From a virus: a DNA stretch of 64,000 bases. The DNA lies in the IMG/VR virus record IMGVR_UViG_3300049001_000044, positions 62,001 to 126,000 of that record. The stretch is one strand, 5' to 3'. The position numbers and the translations under genes were made by a program. Positions 23,799-31,806 of the stretch are shown here, in pieces; positions within the stretch are counted from its first letter, which is position 1, and the number at the start of each line of letters is the position of its first letter. The notes under the pieces were generated by a model that saw nothing but the letters and a program-made list of their open reading frames with translations, had not been told where the DNA came from and ran no database searches.

Positions 23799-24347
23799 AT
23801 GAACATCAAATTCAAGAAATACCTAGAGTTCGTTAACCTTGACGACCCTTCTGATGAGCAAATCAACGAACTGTTCGGCATCTTCAAGAACAATCAGAAG
23901 ATCGACAAGGTGAAAGCTGCTCGTGAAAAGCTGAAAGCGGACACTGCAAAGAAGGTGAATGATTGGCGCGCACAGAAAGCTGCCCAACAGCAAGGTGACG
24001 ACGACGAAGATACAGACATCCCGCAAGCGAAGAATGATCAACGTCGTCCTAACATGACTGCTCAAGCAGCACCGAAGGCAGCCGCTGCTGGTCGCGCAGC
24101 AGAAAGAGACTGGGTGAGCAACCTTGCTGAGGAACACCGCATAAAGACGGTCAAGGGCGAAGAAATGATCGCCATGGCAAAAGATAAGTACCCATTTGGG
24201 CCTGGCTTCAGTGATGAAGATCTGAAAGATGCGGTGACCATGGAAATTTGGGGCTCGTCGTTTGATGACCACGGTGAATGGACCGAATTCAAGCTTAAAG
24301 ATGCCAGTGGCAAACTTATCAAGAGAAAGCGCGTTGACGGGTATTAA
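23799..24347 (+). CDS. Hypothetical late protein (182 aa)
   Basis: Begins MNIKFKKYLEFVNLDD (an ATG at 23787 is an alternative). Long charged helical middle with an Ala-rich stretch, and a C-terminal beta part ending KRKRVDGY. The N-terminus is only weakly like the capsid-targeting leaders. Expressed from a late promoter, so possibly a virion protein. Confidence 0.65.
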   Translation: MNIKFKKYLEFVNLDDPSDEQINELFGIFKNNQKIDKVKAAREKLKADTAKKVNDWRAQKAAQQQGDDDEDTDIPQAKNDQRRPNMTAQAAPKAAAAGRAAERDWVSNLAEEHRIKTVKGEEMIAMAKDKYPFGPGFSDEDLKDAVTMEIWGSSFDDHGEWTEFKLKDASGKLIKRKRVDGY

Positions 24348-24349
24348 GA

Positions 24350-24778
24350 ATGGCCGCTCATCGCACACCACCAAAGCCAGCATGGTACGACAGCGTTCCT
24401 GAAGGGACCTGTCGTTGGTGCAACAAGGAAGTTGGCTTGACTAGGACTGGCCGTCAAAGCAAGTCACGTTGGCACGCGAAATGTTTTGAGGAATATGAGC
24501 TGCTCTTCTTTGCTGGAGAAACGAGGAAGGCAGTTTGGAAGAGAGATTTTGGCAAGTGCGCAGAGTGCGGACATCAATGCGCTAGGAAGGGTGAAGATGT
24601 GTGGCACATGGACCACATCAAGCCGCTCATCGAAGCCAACGGTGATCTGTCTTATTGGCGTCTTCCTAACTTGCAAACTCTCTGTCAAGAGTGCCACATC
24701 AAGAAGACATCGGCTGAAGCAACTGAACGAGCGACTCGTAGGAGGCTCTTGAAGGAGGCAAAAGAAAAGGGAGCTTAA
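24350..24778 (+). CDS. HNH endonuclease
   Basis: 142 aa. Two Zn knuckles (CRWC...C and CAECGHQC) with HMDHIKPLIEANGD and CQECHIKK, a complete HNH active site with zinc ligands. Could be a homing endonuclease or a packaging-associated nuclease. Follows the late 182-aa gene by 2 nt and ends in a terminator. Confidence 0.85.
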   Translation: MAAHRTPPKPAWYDSVPEGTCRWCNKEVGLTRTGRQSKSRWHAKCFEEYELLFFAGETRKAVWKRDFGKCAECGHQCARKGEDVWHMDHIKPLIEANGDLSYWRLPNLQTLCQECHIKKTSAEATERATRRRLLKEAKEKGA

Positions 24779-24788
24779 GCTCCCTTTT
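24765..24788. terminator. Bidirectional terminator
   Basis: Palindrome AAAAGGGAGCTTAAGCTCCC with T-run on the plus strand; contains the HNH stop codon. Confidence 0.8.
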
Positions 24789-24792
24789 CTGA

Positions 24793-24904
24793 TAATGTTG
24801 GTAGGATTCGAACCTACACTTGCAGTCATTTGATGAACAGTTGGGGTGTTTATTCCCTCTCCCAGTCTTAGTGGGACGCCTTGACCAATTTGGCGTTCAA
24901 CATT
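24793..24904 (-). tRNA. tRNA-Leu-like with oversized variable arm (112 nt)
   Basis: Acceptor AATGTTG/CAACATT, D-stem CGCC/GGCG, anticodon stem TCCCA/TGGGA with loop CTAAGAC (apparent anticodon AAG), T-arm GTAGG-TTCGAAT-CCTAC. The variable region is about 40 nt, far longer than the 10-24 nt of normal class II tRNAs, with its own TCAT/ATGA hairpin. No CCA is encoded. A34 in Leu is rare in bacteria, so the anticodon reading is uncertain. Confidence 0.65.
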
Positions 24905-24941
24905 ATCGCGAGGCTGCTAGTTATGCAGCATCGTTATCGAA

Positions 24942-25496
24942 TTAAGCTGCTTCCAGCTCTGCTTCAACCATCGTTTCGGTACCTTCGACTTGTGCTTCGA
25001 CTGCGATGCCGCTGCCTTCAGCTTCGGCTTCCGGCGCCGGATCTGCGAAGACTGCAGCGACCTTGCGGGTGGTAGTGGAAGCCTTGACGGTGGTCTTGGC
25101 CTCGGTTGCTTCAGCCTTGCGACCGCGAGGCAGCTTGGTCACGACGCCGCCGACTTCCTTGATGCGACCACCCAGGATCTGGTTCAGTTCCAGCAGGTGC
25201 TTTTTCAGCTGCTTGACGGTGATTTCCGGTTCGACGGTCTTCGCCGCTTCCAGCAGACGCTCTTCAGCTTTCGAGAAGAACTCCGGGTTGACGAAGTTGT
25301 AGTTGCGCGGGATTTCGAAACCTTGCGCGCCCAGGGTGGTGCCGACTTCGATTGCTACGCCCTTCCAGCTGTCGGCGTGATCGGCCGGGCGTGCTTCTTT
25401 CCAGAAGCCGGTTGCGATTTCCTGCAGCAGGACTTGTTGCAGAACAGCCTGTTGAGCGGCGGTCGCAACGAACAGAACTTTGGTGGTGGTCGACAT
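24942..25496 (-). CDS. Hypothetical protein (184 aa)
   Basis: AGGAGATTTGAAG fixes the start MSTTTKVLFVATAAQQAVL. The N-terminal two-thirds are helical. The C-terminal third is low-complexity, Ala/Thr/Glu-rich (VEAQVEGTETMVEAELEAA). Driven by a strong phage promoter at 25561-25594, suggesting high expression. Confidence 0.7.
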   Translation of the reverse strand: MSTTTKVLFVATAAQQAVLQQVLLQEIATGFWKEARPADHADSWKGVAIEVGTTLGAQGFEIPRNYNFVNPEFFSKAEERLLEAAKTVEPEITVKQLKKHLLELNQILGGRIKEVGGVVTKLPRGRKAEATEAKTTVKASTTTRKVAAVFADPAPEAEAEGSGIAVEAQVEGTETMVEAELEAA

Positions 25497-25560
25497 CTTC
25501 AAATCTCCTAAAAGAAAATACATCAAAATTTAATACGATCGTTTGTTTGATCGATGAGTT

Positions 25561-25594
25561 ATTTTACTTTGCAACGTCATCATCAAAAACTGCA
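25561..25594 (-). promoter_or_regulatory. TGCAGTTTTTG-type promoter
   Basis: TGCAGTTTTTG, 17 nt, TAAAAT; upstream of the 184-aa gene. Confidence 0.75.
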
Positions 25595-25595
25595 T

Positions 25596-25726
25596 TTGCT
25601 ACTAGTTAGGTGACTCTTTTGGTTGGCCTTCCCTCAACAGGCGAGGAGTCGAACCTCGCTATACCGACCTCTCAGCCGTCGCTGTGCCATTCGCGTTCTG
25701 TTTCAGAGTCACCTAACTAGTAGCAA
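25596..25726. repeat. 22-bp perfect inverted repeat enclosing a tRNA-like RNA
   Basis: Arms 25596-25617 and 25705-25726 are exact complements (TTGCTACTAGTTAGGTGACT plus two more bases) around 87 nt. Confidence 0.85.
25618..25704 (-). tRNA. tRNA-like sequence inside a long stem, anticodon unclear
   Basis: Clear T-arm CGAGG-TTCGACT-CCTCG and an AACAG/CTGTT acceptor remnant, a D-arm-like CGC-GAATGGCACA-GCG, but the anticodon hairpin is CGAC/GTCG with a 9-nt loop (GGCTGAGAG). It is a degenerate or modified tRNA enclosed by a 22-bp stem. Promoter at 25741-25773. Confidence 0.45.
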
Positions 25727-25740
25727 CTGCTGATAGTGAA

Positions 25741-25773
25741 ATTATAAGCTACTTGACACTGAATAAAAACTGA
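25741..25773 (-). promoter_or_regulatory. TGCAGTTTTTG-type promoter (variant)
   Basis: TCAGTTTTTA, 17 nt, TATAAT; reads into the stem-enclosed tRNA-like sequence. Confidence 0.65.
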
Positions 25774-25804
25774 TTATTTCCCCACTGTATCTTTTCGTTC
25801 TCAT

Positions 25805-25900
25805 CAGCAGATGAGGCCCAGAGGTGTTGTGCAAAAGTGACAACAGCAAATACAACGAAGGGTCCCTAACACCACTGGGACCCTTCTGACACCTCTAGCG
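25805..25900. repeat. Intergenic hairpin repeat 3
   Basis: Shares AGATGAGGCCCAGAG with other copies; carries the GGGTCCC/GGGACCC hairpin near 25860-25885. Confidence 0.65.
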
Positions 25901-25904
25901 ATAC

Positions 25905-26114
25905 TTAGAAGTCAACTTGTCTGACTTCCTTTACAGCTGCAGAAAATTCAACCTGCACTAGCATGCCCGCACGCAGATTATGGGTGTTCAAAGTCAGGTA
26001 AGTGTAGCTCATCCCAAACTCGTTCTCCATGTACACCTCATCATACTGGTCTGCCATGTGAGGTGCTGGCCAAGGTCTTACGGACTTGACCGTCATCTTC
26101 ACCCTGAAGCTCAA
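25905..26114 (-). CDS. Small hypothetical protein (69 aa)
   Basis: Beta-rich (YLTLNTHNLRAGMLVQVEF). Overlaps TelA by 4 nt, so it is the last gene of the tel/ter unit. Not recognised. Confidence 0.65.
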   Translation of the reverse strand: MSFRVKMTVKSVRPWPAPHMADQYDEVYMENEFGMSYTYLTLNTHNLRAGMLVQVEFSAAVKEVRQVDF

Positions 26115-27238
26115 TTGGTGCCCCAGTTCTTCATCTCGAGACGGAGCTGCTCGCGGTTTGCAGAGATTTTCTGCGCATCAGCTTGGCGTTGGGCACGGCC
26201 TTGGGCTTCGATCTGCTTGACTTGGCCCAGGCGGTCGATGAGCTTGGCTTGGGTATACTCGAGCGTATCAGTATCTGCGACCGAGGAACGTTGCGCCAGT
26301 TGGGCGGTTTGAATCGAGCTCTCATGCATGAGGTCAGCACGCTTACGCATCAGATCGTTGTTGCGATCGGCGATGGCATTACCCAGCTTCGCACGATTGA
26401 GGTTCCTTGCTGCCTGCAGAGCCATGGTCAGCTGGCGTTTCCACAGAGGGAGGGTCACGTCGATGATGTCATTGAAGGAAGCAGTGGTGTCGAAGTTGTT
26501 CTTCTGCAGCGAGCGAATGTCTGGTGCATCCATCATGCCGATCTGAATCAGGCGCTCGAGGCGGTCGATCTGTCGCTCGATGCGCTCTTGGATGTTGGCC
26601 TCGTCATTGATGAGCTGGGCATGTTGCATTCGCTGCGTGTCGTCCATGTCCGTCTCCGGCACTTGACGGAGAGAGTTCACGTATGCGATTTGTCGCTGCA
26701 GCAGTTCTTGAAGATTCTCCACGTCATCCTTCATCGTGATGATCTCTTTGATGTTCTCCTGGTAGAGTTGCTCCAACCATTTGTTCTCCACCTGCATCTC
26801 GACCAGCTCTTTCTTCAGATCGTTCGCGATGCGTTCGACTTGCTGGTTGACGTCTTCGTACTGAGCGAGGACCTTCACTCGGGTTTGCTTGAAGAGGTTG
26901 GTGATCTTACCCACCAGACCAGGGTCGCCCTCTTCCAGCTTCGACATGTCCACGGTGGCAGTGAGCGAGAGGATGTCAGTGATGCCCTTACCCAAACCGC
27001 CAGTGTCACCCACCTTCACCTTGTTCAGTACTTGCTCGCTGATCTTATTGATCTTGCTCGTGCTGCCGCGGCCGATCTCTTCAATGTTGGCTGGGAGTTG
27101 GGGCTTCTGCACCAGGCCGTACGTGGGCTGAACTACCGGCAGATTCGCGGTAGGCTGGCTAATCGTCGCATTCAAGTTGATGGACGGGGTCTTTGCGATC
27201 GTCGGCTTTGCGCCAAACATTTTGCTGAAGTCGGTCAT
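26111..27238 (-). CDS. TelA/KlaA-like toxic anion resistance protein
   Basis: 375 aa. Long helical protein with the TelA pattern: VKVGDTGGLGKGITDILS, LQELLQRQIAYVNSL and DVTLPLWKRQLTMALQAAR. Start ATG 27238 follows AAGGAACGCAC and overlaps the upstream stop. Bacterial TelA is linked to tellurite and other stress tolerance with Ter proteins. Its N-terminus DFSKMFGAKP is also found in the upstream gene. Confidence 0.88.
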   Translation of the reverse strand: MTDFSKMFGAKPTIAKTPSINLNATISQPTANLPVVQPTYGLVQKPQLPANIEEIGRGSTSKINKISEQVLNKVKVGDTGGLGKGITDILSLTATVDMSKLEEGDPGLVGKITNLFKQTRVKVLAQYEDVNQQVERIANDLKKELVEMQVENKWLEQLYQENIKEIITMKDDVENLQELLQRQIAYVNSLRQVPETDMDDTQRMQHAQLINDEANIQERIERQIDRLERLIQIGMMDAPDIRSLQKNNFDTTASFNDIIDVTLPLWKRQLTMALQAARNLNRAKLGNAIADRNNDLMRKRADLMHESSIQTAQLAQRSSVADTDTLEYTQAKLIDRLGQVKQIEAQGRAQRQADAQKISANREQLRLEMKNWGTN

Positions 27239-27993
27239 AGTGCGTTCCTTAATTCGATAGATTGCTTGGTGCCGTTCAAAACATCCAAGCACAACATTCG
27301 GTACATGGGAACAGTGGCGTTGAGTAGGTCGTCAACTTGATGCGGACGAGTCTTGATATCCATCGCCAGCTTTCTCACCTGTTCCACTCCTAGTGCCACA
27401 AGCTGCTGTTGGGTGTAGAGGGTGTGGCACCGCCTGTTAATTGCGTCCACCTCCAGATCGTCAGTGCAGTTGGGTTTTTTCTTCTCCAGATCTGCACCGG
27501 CTTTCGCCAACTGTTCAGCAAGGTATGAGGCCTGCTGCAGCATCTTCTCCACTTCCGCAATCTTGAAAGGATTGGGACGTTTGAAGCTGCGCAAGGTTGC
27601 TTCCACTTCAGCAATCACCGTGTCGACATAGGCGTCCATGTCGACTTGCGGCTCTTGTTTGAAGAAGCGGAAGATGGATTTTGAAGATGCTTGTTCGTTG
27701 TGGCGCAAGACATCTTCCGCCATCTCATGCAATTTCTGCTGAACCTCTGCAACGATGTCCACATCGTTCTTCACCAGTGCCTCGATCAAGTCCACGTGCT
27801 CCTTGACCTTCTCACTCAGGTCACGGCGCCAGTCCATGATATTGTTGCTGTTGCTGAAAGCATTCGAAGGAGAAGTGCGAACTACAGCAGGTGCTTGTGC
27901 TTTCGGCTTCTCAAACATCTTGCTGTAATCCACTTTCTTCTCCTTCGCTTTCGCAGCAGGTTGGTTTTCAAACATCCTGCTGTAATCTTTCAT
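27235..27993 (-). CDS. TelA-linked coiled-coil protein
   Basis: 252 aa. Two N-terminal repeats (DYSRMFENQ and DYSKMFEKP) match TelA's DFSKMFG, suggesting a shared docking motif. The rest is helical and resembles 5-bromo-4-chloroindolyl phosphate hydrolysis/TelA partner proteins. ATGA overlaps on both sides. Confidence 0.65.
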   Translation of the reverse strand: MKDYSRMFENQPAAKAKEKKVDYSKMFEKPKAQAPAVVRTSPSNAFSNSNNIMDWRRDLSEKVKEHVDLIEALVKNDVDIVAEVQQKLHEMAEDVLRHNEQASSKSIFRFFKQEPQVDMDAYVDTVIAEVEATLRSFKRPNPFKIAEVEKMLQQASYLAEQLAKAGADLEKKKPNCTDDLEVDAINRRCHTLYTQQQLVALGVEQVRKLAMDIKTRPHQVDDLLNATVPMYRMLCLDVLNGTKQSIELRNAL

Positions 27994-28205
27994 CGCTGCC
28001 TAAAACACTGGTAGATGAAGGTGACCATCTTCTCTTCGACCCCCTCATCGCTTAACGAATCGATGAAGGCATCCGAGATGTGGCAGAATCTGCCCTTCGG
28101 CATCTTGAAGTCGGAAGGATGCTGGGAGCCGTGAGCCATGATGGTCTCCACGTTTCGTTCCCTTGCATCCTTCACCAACTTCTTGAAGAGCTCTTTGGCT
28201 TCCAT
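27990..28205 (-). CDS. Small hypothetical protein in ter unit (71 aa)
   Basis: Helical, MEAKELFKKLVKDARERNVE. Overlaps the stop of TerD by 1 nt and the next gene by 4 nt. Part of the ter operon by position only. Confidence 0.65.
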   Translation of the reverse strand: MEAKELFKKLVKDARERNVETIMAHGSQHPSDFKMPKGRFCHISDAFIDSLSDEGVEEKMVTFIYQCFRQR

Positions 28206-28885
28206 TACTCGGTTTCGAAACCGTACAGGTGGAAGAATTCAGCCAGACCGTTCTCGAATCCTTGATTAACGGCTTTGACGGACCAAACACCGTTCTTTTT
28301 ACGGAGCTCAACGAAGAGCAGGCTGGTTGCCGAGTTACCGTCAGCGGTAGTGGCGTCGTCTTCCAGGTCGTAGCTGGCAAGACACTCATCCGTTTCGTTG
28401 TTGAACACCTTGATCCAAGAGTTGTGGACTTGGCCGAAGTTCTGGCGGCGAGCATGCGCTTCGTCGATGGTCACGATGACGTGGACGACGTTGATTTCTT
28501 CCGGCAGGCGATCAGTGAAGACCGTGATGATCTCGTCGGCACCATCACCAGCACCGTCACGGCTGTCGCCGCTGTGGATCATTGCGCAGTTCGGAACAGT
28601 CGGCTTGCCTTTCTTCGGCAGACCACTATCGATGAAGGTGGTCTTGTCGTCGCTAGTGCGCAGCATCGAGTTGTAGAAGAGAACGAATTCTTCGCTGTGA
28701 CCACGGCCGAACGGATACTCGGGTTCATCTTTGTCGACAAGACCGATCGCGCTGACGTCGAGGTCGAACTTCTGACCGGTCTGGAAGACTTGCGGGCTCC
28801 AACCTAGTTCCAGCCGAACTGCGGTGATTGCCGAACCATCGGCTTTCTGCATTTTCAGCTTGCTACCTTTGGTCATTTGCAACAT
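28205..28885 (-). CDS. terD: TerD-family stress protein
   Basis: 226 aa. Conserved TerD features: FDLDVSAIGLV (Ca-binding Asp cluster), FVLFYNSMLR, HSGDSRDGAGDGADE and the closing FHLYGFE. Start at 28885 follows AAAGGAAATACC. TerD proteins bind calcium and work with TerC at the membrane. Confidence 0.95.
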   Translation of the reverse strand: MLQMTKGSKLKMQKADGSAITAVRLELGWSPQVFQTGQKFDLDVSAIGLVDKDEPEYPFGRGHSEEFVLFYNSMLRTSDDKTTFIDSGLPKKGKPTVPNCAMIHSGDSRDGAGDGADEIITVFTDRLPEEINVVHVIVTIDEAHARRQNFGQVHNSWIKVFNNETDECLASYDLEDDATTADGNSATSLLFVELRKKNGVWSVKAVNQGFENGLAEFFHLYGFETE

Positions 28886-28907
28886 GGTATTTCCTTTCAA
28901 GATTTAC

Positions 28908-28930
28908 GAAGGGGAGTAATTTCCCCTTCG
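28908..28930 (-). terminator. Possible terminator
   Basis: GAAGGGG/CCCCTTC hairpin between TerC-like and TerD genes; weak T-tract. Confidence 0.4.
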
Positions 28931-28935
28931 TTTGA

Positions 28936-28967
28936 AACATGAGATATTCTACTATCGATTGATGCTC
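28936..28967 (-). promoter_or_regulatory. TGCAGTTTTTG-type promoter (variant)
   Basis: AAGTTTTTC, 17 nt, TAGAAT; drives TerD and the tel genes. Confidence 0.6.
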
Positions 28968-28975
28968 TGAAAAAC

Positions 28976-30079
28976 TTAAGTCAGAGTACCTGCTTCGTAT
29001 TTTACAGGTTCACCTTTATTACGTACCTTCAGCGAGTGGATGGCGGCGATCGAGATGATTACCAGGCTGCCACCTGCGGTTACTACTTCGCCGAGTTCGA
29101 TGCCAGCGGCAGAGAGGAACATGACGGCTACGAGGAAGCCAATCGCATAGAATGCGCCGTGTTCGAGGTAAGCCAGTTCATCCAACGCTTCCTTATCGAC
29201 CATGTACAAGGTGAGGGACCGTACGAACATTGCGCCGATACCCAGGCCCAGTGCGATGATGAGGAAGTTGTTCGTGATGGCGAAAGCTGCGATCACACCG
29301 TCGAAGGAGAAGGAAGCATCCACTACTTCCAGGTAGATGAAGGCACCCAGGCCGGTTTTCGCTGCTGCATTGTCATCGCCGAGGAAGGCGCCGATACCAT
29401 CAACCAAGATGTAGGCGACCAGGCCAACCAGGCCAGCAGTGAAGAAGTGAGTGGGCTCATGCATGAAGGGAGAGACGATCAGCAGGGTGACGATGGCAAC
29501 AGCTGCTTGAATCGATTCGATCTTGCCAATGGTGACGAAGTGTTTCTCGATGAAGCCGATCCAGTGATGGTCCTTCTCAGCATCGATGAAGAACTTCAGG
29601 AAGACCATCAGAAGGAAGATGCCACCGAAGGCCATGATCTGCGTGTGAGCACTGGTGATTGCCGCTTGGTACGCTTGAGGATCGAACAACGCCATGTAGA
29701 CGGAGGTACCCTTGAACAGCTCGACCCATGCAGCTCCATTGAAGACCGCGCCGATGTGATCCCAGTTAATCACTGAGTGGGCGCCCGTTGCGATGGAGAC
29801 GATTGCAATGGGGAAGACCAGTCGCATACCGAAGACTGCAATCGCCATACCCCAGGTGAGGAAGCGATGTCGCCATTTGTCGTCCATGTCCTTGAGGACG
29901 GTGGCATTGACGATTGCGTTATCGAAGGAGACGCAGGTTTCCAGAACACCCAGCATGAAAGCTGCGAACATGTACTGCATTGCGGTGGTGATGCCGCCGT
30001 ACATGAAGCCGATACCGCCTGAGAGAGCGATCGCAGCCAGTGCGAAGGCAATGGAGCCACCAAAATATTTCTTGATCAT
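28976..30079 (-). CDS. TerC-family (DUF475) integral membrane protein
   Basis: 367 aa with about nine hydrophobic segments. Acidic metal-site motifs characteristic of TerC/DUF475: ETCVSFDNAIVNA, EVVDASFSFDGVIAAFA. Proposed to export Mn2+ or to organise Ter complexes at the membrane. Sits between TerD and VWA genes, as in bacterial ter loci. Confidence 0.92.
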   Translation of the reverse strand: MIKKYFGGSIAFALAAIALSGGIGFMYGGITTAMQYMFAAFMLGVLETCVSFDNAIVNATVLKDMDDKWRHRFLTWGMAIAVFGMRLVFPIAIVSIATGAHSVINWDHIGAVFNGAAWVELFKGTSVYMALFDPQAYQAAITSAHTQIMAFGGIFLLMVFLKFFIDAEKDHHWIGFIEKHFVTIGKIESIQAAVAIVTLLIVSPFMHEPTHFFTAGLVGLVAYILVDGIGAFLGDDNAAAKTGLGAFIYLEVVDASFSFDGVIAAFAITNNFLIIALGLGIGAMFVRSLTLYMVDKEALDELAYLEHGAFYAIGFLVAVMFLSAAGIELGEVVTAGGSLVIISIAAIHSLKVRNKGEPVKYEAGTLT

Positions 30080-30097
30080 CTTGTTCTTTCTTTGAAG

Positions 30098-30805
30098 TTA
30101 AACAGCGGGTTGACGGGCGATCAGCCAGTCGCAGATTTCTTTCTGCAGGATTTGTTCGTACATCTCATCATCGCTGATTTTCAGATCATCGAAGTGGACG
30201 AAGCCAACGTTGTCGTACAGATCAGCAGCTTCTTGCATCAAGCCAAAGTCACGGACATTGCCAACGCCGATCAGCATGAAGTAGTCGTTTGGCGAACTCT
30301 GCACCAGCCGCTTGAACTCTGCGTGGTCACCCATGTCTTGGCCATCGCTGACGAAGAAGTGGACGTTCGGGTAGACTACTTCTTTCTTCGAGAACATCTT
30401 CGTGAAGAAGCCTTTCGCCTTGGCGACCGGGTTGGCTGCGAGTGCAGTGCTGACCGCCTTGGCGTAGTTGGTACCACCGCGCCAGGTGCCGGCTTGGGTT
30501 GCTTCAGGAATGAAGCGTGCCTGAATGTAGGTGTAGATTTCCGGCTCGGTGACATCGCCGTGTTTGTGAGCTTTGTCGCTGAAGGAAGTCACTTCCAGCA
30601 GACCATCTGCGTCGAGGCGGAGAGCCACGGCCATCAGACGTTCAGTCAGCTCTTGCATATCGCTGCGAGGACCATGATAGAAGGGCATTGCCGATCCGCT
30701 GACGTCAAGCAGGAATTTGATCTGTGCCTTCAGATTATCGGGCACGTTGTGCTTCTTCAGTTGCAAAGCAACCTTACCGACTCGTTTACTCATCTCAAGT
30801 GCCAT
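30098..30805 (-). CDS. VWA protein of the Ter module (TerF/TerY-like)
   Basis: 235 aa. MIDAS FLLDVSGSAMPFY, second-site TWRGGTNYAKAV, and HFFVSDGQDMGDH are complete VWA metal-site elements. Such VWA proteins partner TerD in bacteria. GGAGA lies 10 nt before ATG. Confidence 0.9.
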   Translation of the reverse strand: MALEMSKRVGKVALQLKKHNVPDNLKAQIKFLLDVSGSAMPFYHGPRSDMQELTERLMAVALRLDADGLLEVTSFSDKAHKHGDVTEPEIYTYIQARFIPEATQAGTWRGGTNYAKAVSTALAANPVAKAKGFFTKMFSKKEVVYPNVHFFVSDGQDMGDHAEFKRLVQSSPNDYFMLIGVGNVRDFGLMQEAADLYDNVGFVHFDDLKISDDEMYEQILQKEICDWLIARQPAV

Positions 30806-30852
30806 CTAAAAATTCTCCATGAAGGAGTGGTTGTTAAAAAGTTTGTGAGGCT

Positions 30853-30884
30853 ATTGTATGCTACTGCTCGATGCTGAAAAACTC
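30853..30884 (-). promoter_or_regulatory. TGCAGTTTTTG-type promoter (variant)
   Basis: GAGTTTTTC, 17 nt, TACAAT at the end of the upstream gene; drives VWA and TerC-like. Confidence 0.55.
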
Positions 30885-31223
30885 ATCTTTCTTGCCACCG
30901 CTCAAGATGCTGATGAGGCTATCGATAATACGCAGTCGATAGGCTTGGATTTCCACCTCTGACAGATCGTATGCGACCGCCTCGCCCAGCTTGTCGTAGA
31001 GAAAGGTCATCGCGGTGTTGCTATGACCATTGATATGATCGCCGATCATATCGTGAAGAACTTCTGGGACCAGGCCTTCGTCATTGCTAAGGGGCTGATT
31101 ATTCATGATTGCAACTGTGCGCGCGATTGCAAAGCACACATAGCGAGTCGTTTTACGATCATGCACATCCTCACCATTCCACAGGTGCTCTTTGGATTTC
31201 TCCAGAATTTCAATCAGGTCCAT
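30861..31223 (-). CDS. Hypothetical protein (120 aa)
   Basis: Helical; YVCFAIARTVAIMNN and LGEAVAYDLSEVEIQAYR. Directly ahead of the Ter unit. Not recognised. Confidence 0.65.
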   Translation of the reverse strand: MDLIEILEKSKEHLWNGEDVHDRKTTRYVCFAIARTVAIMNNQPLSNDEGLVPEVLHDMIGDHINGHSNTAMTFLYDKLGEAVAYDLSEVEIQAYRLRIIDSLISILSGGKKDEFFSIEQ

Positions 31224-31226
31224 TTC

Positions 31227-31667
31227 TTATCCCTGGTAAACTTGGGTAACAGTCGCACCAGCAGCCACGCCGCCAGTAACAACGTTGGTGTTGGAAGTGG
31301 GAGCTTCTTTCAGTTCGCGGGAGATCAGGTGAGCGAAGCGCTCGAAGAAGACGGCCTTCTGCGAGGAGGCCAGCATCGCGTTCACGTCGACTATGCCGTT
31401 GTGCTTGGGGTCCATCATGTCGTACTCGACGAAGTTGGCGTGTTCCTTGGCAATGTCCACGATCTGTCCCATGCCCAATTGCATGGAGTCGTAGTTGACG
31501 TGGCTGAGTGCTTCGCAGATAGCCAGGGAGAAGAGGATGTATTCGTGCTGTTGCGATTGCACGATGTGGTTGTCGCCGCCAAACGGCATGTCGTTCTTGT
31601 GACCTGCTTTAACAGCCAGGGCGAGCATGCGGATTGCCGGGATAGTGCGGAAGGTAGTGGTAGTCAT
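31227..31667 (-). CDS. Hypothetical protein (146 aa)
   Basis: Begins MTTTTFRTIPAIRMLALAVK. Has MPFGGDNHIVQSQQHEYIL and a Val/Gly-rich tail ending TQVYQG. First gene after the promoter at 31704-31736; may belong to the Ter unit. Confidence 0.65.
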   Translation of the reverse strand: MTTTTFRTIPAIRMLALAVKAGHKNDMPFGGDNHIVQSQQHEYILFSLAICEALSHVNYDSMQLGMGQIVDIAKEHANFVEYDMMDPKHNGIVDVNAMLASSQKAVFFERFAHLISRELKEAPTSNTNVVTGGVAAGATVTQVYQG

Positions 31668-31703
31668 CGTTTACTCCTTAGAGTTTGTTCATCAAGTAAG
31701 GCT

Positions 31704-31736
31704 ATAGTATACAGGACTTGATGCTACAAAAACTGA
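31704..31736 (-). promoter_or_regulatory. TGCAGTTTTTG-type promoter
   Basis: TCAGTTTTTG, 17 nt, TACTAT. Confidence 0.65.
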
Positions 31737-31762
31737 AGTAACAAATTTTTCACGCAACAAAA

Positions 31763-31780
31763 GGGAGCCTTTCGGCTCCC
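31763..31780 (-). terminator. Terminator
   Basis: GGGAGCC/GGCTCCC stem, GAAA-type loop, then TTTTGTT on the minus strand. Confidence 0.85.
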
Positions 31781-31806
31781 TCCAGAAGAATCTTGAAATT
31801 CTCTGC

